In this document: positions 45,330-55,539 of the stretch, piece after piece
Numbering within the stretch: the first letter of the stretch is position 1
How the letters are laid out: every line of letters begins with the position of its first letter
Assembly (NCBI GenBank): GCA_029931535.1
Contig: JAQPZY010001692.1
Location: 2,581,001-2,645,000, forward strand
Origin: Margaritifera margaritifera
Taxonomy: Eukaryota > Mollusca > Bivalvia > Unionida > Margaritiferidae
Reading direction: 5' to 3'
Length of the DNA stretch: 64,000 nucleotides
The notes under the pieces: model-generated
Seen by the model: the letters and a program-made list of their open reading frames with translations, nothing else
What the model was told of the DNA's origin: nothing
Databases searched by the model: none
Position numbers and translations under genes: made by a program

Positions 45330-45337
45330 GAAGAAAT

Positions 45338-45356
45338 TGGGGTGCTCATCTTGGAT
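45338..45356 (+). promoter_or_regulatory. Candidate primer binding site (tRNA-Pro-like)
   Basis: Eight bases after the LTR, TGGGGTGCTCATCTTGGAT resembles the complement of a metazoan tRNA-Pro 3' end (TGGGGGCTCGTC...) with one extra base and a few changes. TGG at the start fits a tRNA CCA end. The match is imperfect, so the primer identity is tentative. Confidence 0.4.
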
Positions 45357-45559
45357 TAGAAATATGAATAATTTCGGGATCCGAATTTGAATATTTTGGG
45401 ATTTAGATTGAATTAAATATTTTCGAGGTTTTAATATTTCAGAGATTTTGATACTTCAGAAAGTTTTCTTTTTGGGATTTGAATTTCATTGTTTGAAATT
45501 TTAAGTGGTCTTTTTGATTTCCCGATTAAGAAATAAAGAGAAATGAACAGACTTTCATA

Positions 45560-46561
45560 ATGACATCCAAAGTAGATAGTTTCGTAGGATATCGTACAGA
45601 GGAGAAATTTGAGTCGTTAAAGAAGGACGAATTACTTCAATTTGCTAAAATTACAGATAGCTAAGGACATAGAGTTAGAAAAGCTCAGATTACAATGGGA
45701 ACAGATGCAAATGCAGGAAAGAAGGGAGATAGATTAAGAGAGGGGGAAATACGAGAGAGGGATAAAAAAAGGGAAATACAGAAGGAATTAAGGGATAATG
45801 AATTAAAGGAAAGAAGGGAGGATAAAGAATTGCAGGAAAGGGAAAAAATTAGGGAATTTCAGGAGAAAGATAAGGAATGGGAATTTAGATTAAGGGAATT
45901 AGAATTGACCAGTAAAGGGCACTCTCATATGGGTTCATACTTTGATATAGCCAAACATGTGAGACAGGTTCCCCCTTTTAGAGAAAAGGAGGTAGACAAA
46001 TATTTTCTCAGTTTCTCAGTTTTGAGAAAATTGCAGAGAATCTGAAATGGCTGAAGGAAAGTTGGACCTCATTATTGCAGAATGTGTTTACTGGCAAAGC
46101 TAGTGATGTTTATACTGCACTCTCATCTGAACAATCTGCTGATTATGAAGTGGTCAAAGAATATATCTTGAGGGCTTATGAGTTGGTACCTGAAACTCAT
46201 CGTCAGAACTTTAGAGACTGTAGAAAGGAAACTAATCAGACTCATGTAGAATTTGCTTGGGAAAAAAACACGTTTGTTTACAAGATGGTGTACGTCTAAG
46301 AAGGTTGATAGGGATTATGATAATCTTGAGCAACTGGTATTGATTGAAGACTTCAAGAATTGTGTCAGTAATGACATTAAGGTATACCTTAATCAGAAAG
46401 GAGTTGAGAATTTAGAAAAGGCAGCCAGCACAGCTGATGAATATTCTTTAATACACAAGGTTCCATTTGTAAAAAAATCTTCCTCTCAACAAGCTTATGT
46501 TAAGAAACCATTTCAGACTTGTTTGAGTAATTACAGACCTCAGGCAGGTGTTAACTATTAA
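45560..46561 (+). pseudogene. gag: gag, capsid region SCAN-like (frameshifted)
   Basis: Gag would assemble the cytoplasmic particle that packages element RNA. A start at 45560 opens MTSKVDSFVGYRTEEKFESL and stops at 45662-45664. A charged, Arg/Glu-rich coiled-coil-like stretch follows in another frame (about 45695-45910). The capsid-like part comes next: SYFDIAKHVRQVPPFREKEV near 45935-45995, AYELVPETHRQNFRDCRKET with QTHVEFAW at about 46170-46260, and a long helical tail to 46561. The ELVPETHRQNFR...QTHVEFAW stretch is the hallmark of the capsid C-terminal domain related to the SCAN domain, as described for Gmr1-like Gag. The region shifts frame at about 45655, 46045-46075, 46250-46300 and 46550, so no intact Gag is made. 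Confidence 0.85.
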
Positions 46562-47300
46562 GAATCAAATTTCTGATAAGGAGTATCAGAAAACCTTATC
46601 TCTACCCACGTGTTCCTTTTGTAAGAAAAAAAGACACGTTATTTCTGATTGCTTTTGGGTGAAAAATAAGCAACAGAATTTTAACAGAGCAGTTCCAAAT
46701 GCTCTAGTTATTAAGAAGTCAAGGTCAGGGTCATGTATCAAGGGCAATACTAGTTTGGAGGCTTGCATACCTCAATCTGATTTTGTAATGAAGAAATACG
46801 AACCATTCATGTCGAAGGGTTCGGTGTCACTTGTTCATGACTTGGGTAAGACTACTCCCATTAAGATATTAAGAGACACAGGAGCTTCTCAGAGTCTATT
46901 GTTAGATAGTACTTTGCCGTTTTCTGAGAAGACTTCTACTAGTGAAAGTGTACTAATACAGGGGGTAGAATGTGGATATGTTAATGACCCTCTTCATTGT
47001 GTTAATTTGTCATCAGACTTAGTTTCGGGACCTGTGACCATAGGAGCTGTGGCTTCTTTGCCTATAAAGGGCATCCATTTAATACTAGGTAATGACCTAG
47101 CGAGAGATAAGGTAGTGGTTAATCCACTTGTAACTGACAAGCCTAGTATGGATCAACGAGTTGATCCTATTGAAGTAGAATTCCCTGTTTTAAATCCAGC
47201 TTGTGCAGTTACTAGAGCTATGGCAAAGCGTGCTCTTGAGAATGATGTTGTTGAACAGGATGTATTTTCTTTAGTGGACACCTTTTTGGGTCAGGCTTTT
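46548..47300 (+). pseudogene. CCHC zinc knuckle and aspartic protease (start of pol)
   Basis: The frame open from 46548 to 48101 (517 codons) begins with the nucleocapsid motif C22-x2-C25-x4-H30-x4-C35, which binds element RNA. The protease active-site triad D110-T111-G112-A-S follows at 46875. Downstream are a hydrophobic VTIGAVASLPIKGIHLILGN segment and the ILGNDLA second motif. Retroviral-type proteases are dimers of such chains and cleave Gag-Pol. This stretch is open, but it is not in frame with gag upstream. The nominal ATG at 46548 is probably not the true start. Confidence 0.88.
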
Positions 47301-47399
47301 AATGAGGTCACTTTTGCTCCTAGTATGGATCAATCAAGTATTGATCACAGTGATACTCTTTCAGCTACACAAACTCATAAAAATAATCAGGGTGAAATA

Positions 47400-48340
47400 A
47401 GACAAACACTAGTTGTCTTACAACAGAGGGATCCAGATATCTCCTGTTTGTTTCAGGGGGTTATGACTGAAACTGAAGCCACACAAGAAGGAACTTGTTA
47501 CTTCTTGAAGAGTGAAGTCCTTATGAGGAAATGGAGACTGCTCGAGGTACCCGTTGGTGACGAGTGGTCAGTTATTTATCAGATAGTAGTTCCTAGATCC
47601 TATCGTCAGGAAATACTAAGTTTAGCCGATGAAACGCCGTTGTCTGGTCATTTAGGAATTAATAAAACCTATCACAAGATCCTAAATCATTTTTATTGGC
47701 TGAAAATTAAAAGCGATGTTACTAAGTTTTGTAGCTCTTGTGATACATGTCAAATGGTGGGAAAACCCAATCAGAAGATACCCAAAGCTCATCTGTCACC
47801 TATTCCTGCATTTGATGAACCATTCAGTAGAATTATGATAGATTGCGTCGGCCCTTTACCAAAGACCAAGTTAGGAAACCAGTGCTTGTTGACGAGGTGT
47901 GCGTCCACAAGTTTTCCAAAAGCTATTCCTTTATGGAATATTAAAACTGAGACCATAGTGAAAGCTTTGGTCAAGTTTTTCACACTGTTTGGTCTTCTTA
48001 AGTCTAACCTATATCAGACTTTAGAACAAATAATTAAAACATATTGTTATGAGATAGAGAATAATTGGGATTTGTTGTGGAACAGAAAGGGAGTGGGATG
48101 AAGGTGTCCAATTATTGTTGTTTGCTGCAGGGGGGTTAGTGTAGGAGTTTTCAGCCAGGTGTTAGAGTATTAGCTCTGCTACCCATACCCCAAAATCCTC
48201 TTCAGGCTAAGTATTATGGCCCTTATACCACTGACAAAAAAGTGAGTGATTTAAATTATATTATTAATACTCCTGGGAGGAGGAAGCAGAAACAATTTTG
48301 TCATGCTAAAATGTTGAAACAATATGTAGACAGAGATAAC
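47400..48340 (+). pseudogene. Integrase: zinc domain, catalytic core and GPY/F module, upstream of RT
   Basis: The zinc domain shows H368 and H376 with C398-x2-C401 (47649-47750), inside GHLGINKTYHKILNHFYWL and SSCDTCQ. The core begins with the first catalytic Asp, D432, in RIMIDCVGPLP (47841). The region expected to hold the second catalytic Asp is out of frame from about 48000, and the open frame ends at 48101. Further fragments follow in other frames: WDEGVQLLLFAA at about 48096-48131. The C-terminal GPY/F module is at about 48165-48340, with QAKYYGPYTTDKKVSDLNYI and a CHAKMLKQYVDRD segment. Having all three integrase modules before RT is the key architectural fact here. The enzyme would insert cDNA into the genome, but this copy is inactive. 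Confidence 0.9.
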
Positions 48341-48489
48341 CATATAAAGTATCCAATTACTTTAGTAGTACCTGTCCCACACATTCGAGATTTGAATGAA
48401 GATGAGAAATCTGATAGGATGATTTTGAAGTCACTACTCTTCGTAATTCAGAAATTCTGGACGATCTGGACCAGAAGCTTTCGCATATA

Positions 48490-49195
48490 CTGCCGCCTGA
48501 GATTAACGAACTGAAGCAGTTGATAAAAGAAAATGAACATTTATTTCCAGACATTCCACACAAACCAACAAAATTTTCCATGATGTTGCCTCTCAAACAA
48601 GACTATCTGAAGAAAGAGATTCAGAATTTACTGGAAAATGACTTTATTGAACCAAGTAAAAGTGAATGGAGTTCACCATGTATTTTAGTGCAGAAACCAG
48701 ATAAGACTTTCCTTATGTGTACAGATTACAGAAAAGTAAATAGTGTCACCAGGACAGATTCATTTCCAATTTCTAGACAGGATTGGAAATGCCGAATACG
48801 TCACAAAAATTTGACCTACTGAAGGGATTCTACCAAATTCCACTTATGGAGAGAGCAAAAGAAATTTCTGCATTCATGACTCCAGATGGACTTTATCAAT
48901 ACAAAGTCATGCCATTTGGGATGAAGGGTTCCCCAAGTTCTTTCCAACGTTTGATGAAAATGGTAACATCTGGAATAAGAAATTGTGATGCTTACATCGA
49001 TGATGTCATCATCTGCAATGACACGTGGCAAGATCACATAATAAAGCAATTCTTCATAAGACTCAGCGAAGCGAAAACTTGACCATCAATTTGAATAAAT
49101 GTGACTTTTGTCGTGCCTGTTATTTTTTTTAGGGCATGATTGTGGGACATGGACAATAAAACCAATAGAAGCTAAGGTTACGGCTATTTCTAAGT
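48490..49195 (+). pseudogene. Reverse transcriptase (frameshifted)
   Basis: The first part (48520-48822) contains LKKEIQNLLENDFIEPSKSE, WSSPCILVQKPDKTF and the CTDYRKVNSVT motif. After a shift near 48770-48795 the second part (48783-49082) has FDLLKGFYQIPL with catalytic D11. FMTPDGLYQYKVMPFGMKGS and PSSFQRLM follow, then the YIDD box at 48993-49004 (residues 71-74). LTINLNKCDFC and GMIVGHGTIKPIEAKVTAI-like residues continue to about 49193 in shifted frames. All the catalytic Asp residues are present, but on separate frames. Downstream of integrase this is the unusual order; in normal Ty3/gypsy elements RT would precede integrase. Confidence 0.93.
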
Positions 49196-49231
49196 AAAAT
49201 TTAATTGCTGATGCACTTTCACGTGTATAAT
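49194..49231 (+). pseudogene. RNase H C-terminal remnant after a large deletion
   Basis: The RT palm/thumb end (AKVTAIS) is followed within a few codons by NLIADALSRV and a stop. NxxADALSR is the characteristic end of the Ty3/gypsy RNase H region, so the connection and nearly all of RNase H (several hundred bases) have been deleted here. Only about 140 bases without coding capacity separate this from the 3' LTR, confirming that no integrase followed RNase H. Confidence 0.8.
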
Positions 49232-49359
49232 ACTACAGTTACACTGTTCTGTATTCATGACTGTATCATGTATTAATTTGTATTAATATGCAATCAATTA
49301 CATAAATGTTAGAAGTATTTGCTAAAAGAAAGTTTTATTGCATAAAATGTTGCTTTTTC

Positions 49360-49373
49360 CAAATGGGTGAGGA
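49360..49373 (+). promoter_or_regulatory. Polypurine-tract position (weak)
   Basis: AAATGGGTGAGGAT directly precedes the 3' LTR. It is purine-rich but not a strong tract; it is placed by position. Confidence 0.45.
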
Positions 49374-50299
49374 TGTTATGGAATTATATATCATTTTTCT
49401 TTGAATAATGGTATAGTTTATTAGTTTATGATCTCTGTTCTTAGTCTAACAGCTGTTGTCTTGCCTTGAGTACACATATAGTAGGCTCGATCAATATTTT
49501 GAAGCCTTAGTCATATCACATGGTTTTAGTGCTCGTGAAGATTTGAACTTCTGACCTAGATTCTATGATTCTTCAGTGTCAATACGTTATTTACTGTTTA
49601 TAAACATTGGTACACTAGCACTTTGGCGATGCCATGCATAACCTAGTTTCTGATTGGTTCGGAGAGGGTTGCAATATTTCGAAATGCCCAGTTGTTTATC
49701 AAAGACATAATGGGTTTTAGTTTGTTTCTCCGTAGTGGGAGACTATATTATAGGATTAATAGCAGTATTCTGGCATTCTTCATAGTTACATTGGATTGAG
49801 AGGTCATAAACGAATTTGGTTCATTTTGTGTGTGGGATATTCTACTTTGGAGATCTATTTATTTTAATACAGTGCATTCTGGATTAGTACTGTTTCTTCA
49901 ACCTTAATAATTATACAGCTCCGTGGAATTATTGGAAACATCAACCTTAATAATTATACAGCTCCGTGGAATTATTGGAAACATTTCTAGAACTTGTGAT
50001 ATTCCATATTCGCAAGGATTACTTGGATATAACTTATTCTTATTAACACATTAGTACAGTGAAGGTTACTTCATTCGGAATATATCACATTCGGAATATT
50101 TGGATTGACTTCCGGATCAGTGAACTTTAAAACAATTTAGGACTTTTAAGGATATTCTATACTGTAAGTTATTTTTAATTCTTTCACTTTGATTGTTTGT
50201 TGAAATATTTTAATATTTTAGGAAATTAAATATTTGTATTTTAAATCTTGAAAGCTTGTTTGTGTCTTTTCTTTTGTTACATTACCCCTAGTCGTAACA
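49374..50299 (+). repeat. 3' LTR (926 bp)
   Basis: It is homologous to 44463-45329. It is longer because of a ~43-bp tandem duplication (AACCTTAATAATTATACAGC repeated near 49900-49983) and a short duplication of CATTCGGAATAT near 50075-50100. It ends GTCGTAACA. Confidence 0.95.
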
Positions 50300-50590
50300 C
50301 CATCCATCAAGGTGGAGCAGTGATAACAATTTTCAAGATGGCTGCCATTGCAGCCATATTGGATTTTAGATTGGCACCATTTTAATTTATGACTAACTAG
50401 ACATGATAAGAAGTCCTCTGGTTAAAACCCCATATCAATATGACTTTCAGTTCAGGAGAAGTAGTGATAAGGTTTTTAAGATGGCTGCGATGGTGACCAT
50501 ATTGGATGTCAGATTGGCACCATTTTCATCTAGGACTAACCAGATATCAAAAGAAGTCTTCTAGTGAAAACCCCATGTAAATATGACATA
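50300..50590 (+). repeat. GGACCAACTAGAC family, right part after the LTR element
   Basis: It resumes CCATCCATCAAGGTGGAGCA with GTGATAACAATTTTCAAGAT, exactly where the unit broke at 44462. About two units follow. Confidence 0.85.
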
Positions 50591-51910
50591 CATGCCATAA
50601 CATGACGTGTCACACGAAAAACATGATTTATGACTCTTCCCCCCCCCCCCCCCCGACACAGTTGTGTTTCGAAAAACGATTTTCAACAATTTTAGCAACA
50701 AAAAAAATTTCCACAAAAAAATATATATTTCTTGATCACAATGATATATGCCCATTATCGTTGATATGTATACACAGTAAACAGTCTTGCTCAGAGCTCA
50801 TGTAAAACTATCCTCGGGGCGGTTGATACAGCTGTTTTAGAGACAATTAAAAGGTAAGGTGGTCAGAGATAAACAGACACCTTTCAGAGATTTACTTAAT
50901 TGGCTCACAATAACTAGGGTGATGTGTCGTGTCAAATCCTTTGAGTACTACTGATGATTTTGGTAGGTTGAACAACAGCACCTAGGATCGAAAGGTCAGG
51001 GGACACTGTGTCCCTCACCCTCCAGATTTAGGGGACACAACCTTTTAAAGGGACAAAGGAAAACTGTAGTACACAATGTACTAGAAGTGCTAAAAAAAAA
51101 ATGAGATAATCTTATTTGCTTAGACAGTTTTTCCACCTTAACTTTCTCATATTTTCCTTGGACATTTATCACAATGGAATTTTAATTTTAATAATTTAAA
51201 AGTATTAAATCATTAATAAAATGACAAATTGTGTATTTGCATAAATTAGTACCTTTTTTCATTAATTCAGCCTGAGAATAAATTATATCTTCACTGCCGT
51301 AGGTGTGACTTTAACCTCAAAAATACGTTACAATAGTGGCGGTCAAAGACTTGAGCAACTCTGCCGACTACCACAAACCTTGAATGTTTTCATTGCCAGA
51401 TTTATTGTTTTGAAATGGACATTCATTGCTACATGTATCTTACAGGTTTTATCATTTTTAGCGACTTTGGCCATTGCTTGTGCAACATAGATGTGGATGC
51501 ACATTCGCGAAGGACAAGTGTAGGCATATTTGTGAACACAAATGACACTTGCATTACTGTCAAACCAACTACAGAACTATTGAAAGCAGCAAAGACTGCA
51601 TGTAATTAAAACTACATACCACTGTCCATTGGATTTTAAAGACAGTAACTTGGTGTATTTTTGTATTTGATGAATGTGAGGTTGTGACCATGTTTGTGGT
51701 GATGTTATTTGACAATGCTAAGTCTACCATTTTTGATTTTTTTGTTGTTGTAAGTATATTACATGCTTCAGAGAAAACAGATGGTATTTTCTTTTATTCA
51801 GATTTGAATTTTCAGTCATTTGCTATAGACTTATTTGAAAAGATAGCTATTTCTCATTTGGATGACGTTGCCTTTGGGGGGTCACGCGCACTGACCCCCC
51901 TTGGGACCTC
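50591..51910. other. Unassigned segment between repeat arrays
   Basis: It interrupts the GGACCAACTAGAC array without a clean target duplication. It includes a C16 run at about 50639-50654, a GGGGACACTGTGTCCCTC inverted stretch near 51000 and the palindrome GGGGGGTCA...TGACCCCCC near 51877-51901. Short frames such as 51305-51490 and 51684-51900 show no domain. It may be an old transposon, but its ends are not recognisable. Confidence 0.4.
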
Positions 51911-52370
51911 AAAACACATTTTTTGGATATCAAATCAGCACCATTTTCATTTGGGACTAACTAGACATCATAAGAAGTCTTTCAGTGAAAACCCCATGTC
52001 AATATGACCTTTTTATTCAGGAGGAGTAGAAATAAGGTTTTAAAGATGGCTGCCATGGTGTCCATATTAAATGTCAGATCAGCACCATTTTCATTTAGAA
52101 CCAACTAGATGTCATAAAGTCTTTTAGTAAAACCTCATGTTGATATGACTATATGTTCAGGAGGAGTAGCTATAACAAGACTGTCAGGATTTGATGTCCG
52201 AATGGCACCATTTTCATTTAGGACCAACTATACCATGTGATAACACTAATCAAGTTTCATAGCAATCCATCAAAAAATGGAGGACTATTTGCATTCACAA
52301 GATTCTATGCCAGACAGAAGAACAGATGAATAGATAGACTCAAGGATTCCTATATACCCCTGCCTCTGAG
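51911..52370 (+). repeat. GGACCAACTAGAC family array
   Basis: About three units contain GCACCATTTTCATTTGGGAC, AAGTCTTTCAGTGAAAACCC and CATGGTGTCCATATTAAATG. The end has TTTCATAGCAATCCATCAAA, as in the terminus near 57880. Confidence 0.8.
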
Positions 52371-53345
52371 GGTCTACAGAATGTGCCTTTAAATTAGACA
52401 ACCAGTCTATTTAATGTTAACAATTTCACTTTCCCCATAGTGACATATATTCTGAAAAGTGCCTTAAGTTTTGACTTTGCTGCATGAAAGTTTTCATATT
52501 ATTTCTGCTTCCAAATTTAGTTGACCGGCATACAAGCATAAACAACATTTGCATGCATGCAACAAGTATAGTAAAAAGTATTATGCTTGGCTGTCCCATC
52601 AGACAGCCAGTCTATAACATATTAATTAGCACTATGAATGTCTCCACATAAACATATTTCAAGGAAATGCACTAAATTTCAGCTACATTTCATGAAAAGG
52701 CTACCATGAGATACATGCATGCTGAGACTAACATATCAGATTTCTGCCTAATGAATAGTTTCAGTTTCTAAATTGGTCATAAACCCTAATGTCTGCAAGT
52801 GATAATTAAACTGTGTGTAGTTGGAAAGAAACAATGGAAACTATTGTTCAAGAAAATGGCTGAACTTAAAATCAATTGAATAAGCTTGCAATACAGACCT
52901 ATAATCTTAGCTAGTAGTACACTGCATACTTGAAGATTCATAATCTTTAACTTTTAAATATGTACTACAACAATTTCCAAGTCCGTTTTTTTCATGCCAC
53001 TATAGGATGGGTTTTTCATGATGACAAGAACTATTGTACCTTCTCTCCCTTACGAGGATATAGGGGTTGTTTCAAAGTAATTCTGAAATGTTTTGGATTT
53101 CTGAAATTTTGGGGATAATGTATTAAAAACTAATAAAAAAGTAGACTGTTTATTCCAGTAGAAGATTATTAAATATTTGTACCTGTTTGTAATTAGCATA
53201 ATGTAATCTAGGTACTACTTGCAGTTTGAATTCATTGCAATGTGTATAGTTTTTTGCTGTGCTCATTTGAAGTCACATGGTCAATATATGTGGTGTAATG
53301 AACCAAATGGTATGATGAACCTTAATATGCACACATGCATGAAAG
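52371..53345. other. Unassigned stretch with a block paralogous to 54530-54790
   Basis: 53020-53330 (GATATAGGGGTTGTTTCAAA, TAATCTAGGTACTACTTGCA, GAAGTCACATGGTC) resembles 54530-54790 inside the hAT-like element (ATATAGGGCTTGTTTCAAAC, TAATCTATGTACTCCTGTCA, GAAGTCATATGGCC). No gene. Confidence 0.5.
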
Positions 53346-53539
53346 GTCAGCATACACCATTATTGGCACTGCTTAACATACACCATTACTGGTACTGCTC
53401 AACATACACTATCATTGACATCGCATAATATACACCATTATTGGTACTACTTAACATATACCATTATTGGTACTAATTAATATACACCATTATCAGTACC
53501 ACTTAACATAGACCATTATTGGTACTAATTAATATACAC
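53346..53539. repeat. 26-27-bp minisatellite, left block
   Basis: The unit is AACATACACCATTATTGGTA plus CTGCTT, about seven copies. It continues as the block at 55139-55395 after an inserted element. Confidence 0.9.
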
Positions 53540-54945
53540 CAGGGGTCACGCTACCAGGCGAAGTGACAGTATTTTACCGCTTTTGAGATGCTCCCTCAAC
53601 CCAGCCAAGTAGTTAGTATAGTATTAAGCACTAGGCGAAATGGGTTGCATTATGCTTTGGCAGGTGTTCATATCAATTGCGTGAACAAAACAAACTCTTG
53701 CACATTCACAGGCAAGTATTTTAATAGTCGATTGACCAATTAACTTTTTTCCCCAGCAAGATATCGTTGTGTTTCAAAACTAAATCATCTATATGTAAAT
53801 AACAATTTGTATTTTAAGAATAGAATTGGTGAAAGCACTATCTAAATGTATATTTTGGAGATTTAAACTGCCCTGCTTGCATTATTTTCTTCATAAAATC
53901 AGTATGAAACCGTCAGTGAACCTGCTAAGGGGTAATAATGGCGGAAATCGCTGTGTTTTGGAAATACGTCTTCATTAGACTATCTGTTGTCGTAATTCAC
54001 TGGACACACACATTTAAGGAAATCATACAATTCGTAGAAAGCAAAGTGTAACTATTATGTGATAAAAGATTTAGCTTAGAAATAAAAACGTGTTGGTCAG
54101 AAACGTATGGGACAATGCTTGTGGAATCGATCAGCACAGTAACTTAAAGTCAAGGTTGTTTTCTTACATTTCTCTTTTTGTAAAAATACGAGAAAAAGTA
54201 GCCAAGAAAAAAAAAAAAATATCCAATAAATACATGACATTATTATTAATACGTACACAAATATTAAAACCATAAATTTTCAATAGAATCTTGGGATTGT
54301 TGCAACGAAGCTACAAAGTGAGTGGTTATATGAAGAAAATCCCTGTTTCTAAAAATAAATGCATTTAAAAACTTCACCAAATAATGAGTCAAAATATTCA
54401 CATTTAATTTAGAATCAACTCTCTCAAAATGCAGTTGTAAAGTTGAGATTACTCATCAGTGACCACTGTGGTTTCAATGGATAAACATTATGACATTGAA
54501 GATGCATGTAGATGTGCTCTCATGTGTGCGTTATAGCCTAATATAGGGCTTGTTTCAAACTAGTTTAGAAATGTTTTCGACTGCCATTTTCTAGCGAAGA
54601 AACTGACAAAAAATAAAATTTCTTCTTTAAGTGGCAGTTGCTTAAGTATTTTACCTATTTTTAATTATAATACTGTAATCTATGTACTCCTGTCAGTTAA
54701 AATTAATTACAATCTATAGTTTCTGCTATGTTTTTTGAAGTCATATGGCCAAAATACATTGCATATTTCTCTCCATCTAAACATGCACACTTTCAATATG
54801 AATACACTGCATATGAGTATGATACATTCATACACTAGAATTTTCTACTTGAAGATAATGCTAAATGCAAATATGCATAATGAGAAATAGAGGACACAGT
54901 TCAAATAAGAAGACCAAAGCGCACGCACACACACATATATCTATA

Positions 54946-55028
<83 letters not shown>

Positions 55029-55138
55029 TGCATTTCTTGCTATGCTGCCACATCTCCCTGTTCTGCTCTCACTTCTCCCTATTCTGTCTAAAAGGAGAAG
55101 TCACTTCTCCCTAAAATTCAAGTCTAGCTTGACCCCTG
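53540..55138. mobile_element. hAT-like element inserted in the minisatellite
   Basis: The ends are CAGGGGTCACGCTA and, in complement, CAGGGGTCAAGCTA. The flanks ATATACAC and ATATACCA are a near-match for the 8-bp duplication of hAT elements, and the minisatellite continues on both sides. The 1,599-bp interior has no transposase frame that I can identify and includes a long (TA)n tract. Confidence 0.75.
54958..55027. repeat. (TA)n microsatellite
   Basis: About 35 TA dinucleotides, preceded by short (CA)n and (ATCT)n-like tracts. Tyr/Ile frames across it are artefacts. Confidence 0.98.
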
Positions 55139-55395
55139 ATATACCATTATCAATACCGTTTAACATACACCATTATTGGTACTATTTAACATACATCATT
55201 ATTGGCACTGTGTAATATACACCATTATTGGTAGATCTTAAGATACACCATTATTGGTATTGTTTGGATACACCATTATTAGCACTACTTAACATAGGCC
55301 ATTACTGGCACTGCTTAACATACACCATTATTAGTACTGCTTAACATACACTATTATTGGCACTGCTTAACATACACTATTATTAGCACTGCCCC
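55139..55395. repeat. 26-27-bp minisatellite, right block
   Basis: ACATACACCATTATTGGTAC-type units, about nine to ten copies. It is the continuation of the left block. Confidence 0.9.
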
Positions 55396-55539
55396 TTCAA
55401 GTGTATCTATTTAAGTTGGGTAAAAATGTGGTTTTATGAGGATTTTAGATTACACATATTGTTAATTTTTTTCCTCTACAGTTATTGGGAAATCAGTATC
55501 ATTACACCACAAGAATTGTATGTCCTGGCCTAAGAATAA

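Larger units (their letters stand above)
44463..50299 (+). mobile_element. Complete Ty3/gypsy LTR retrotransposon with IN upstream of RT (Gmr1-type)
   Basis: Both LTRs begin TGTTATGG and end TAACA. CCAT (44459-44462 and 50300-50303) is a 4-bp target duplication. Internal order is gag, CCHC knuckle, protease, integrase (zinc motif, core, GPY/F), reverse transcriptase, RNase H remnant, 3' LTR. Ty3/gypsy elements normally put integrase last; integrase before RT is the hallmark of the Gmr1 group. Frames change at least six times, and a large deletion removes most of RNase H. The element is therefore non-autonomous, although its ends are intact. Total length is 5,837 bp. It inserted into a dispersed tandem repeat. 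Confidence 0.95.

Noticed and set aside
46586..49049. Minus-strand frames inside the LTR element
   Set aside because: They are shadows of pol coding sequence on the plus strand.
50591..51910. Transposon inserted in the GGACCAACTAGAC array
   Set aside because: The array is interrupted, but part of a unit is missing, no terminal inverted repeats are convincing and there is no target duplication.
51305..52007. Three overlapping short frames
   Set aside because: The last runs into the GGACCAACTAGAC repeat, and none shows a known motif.
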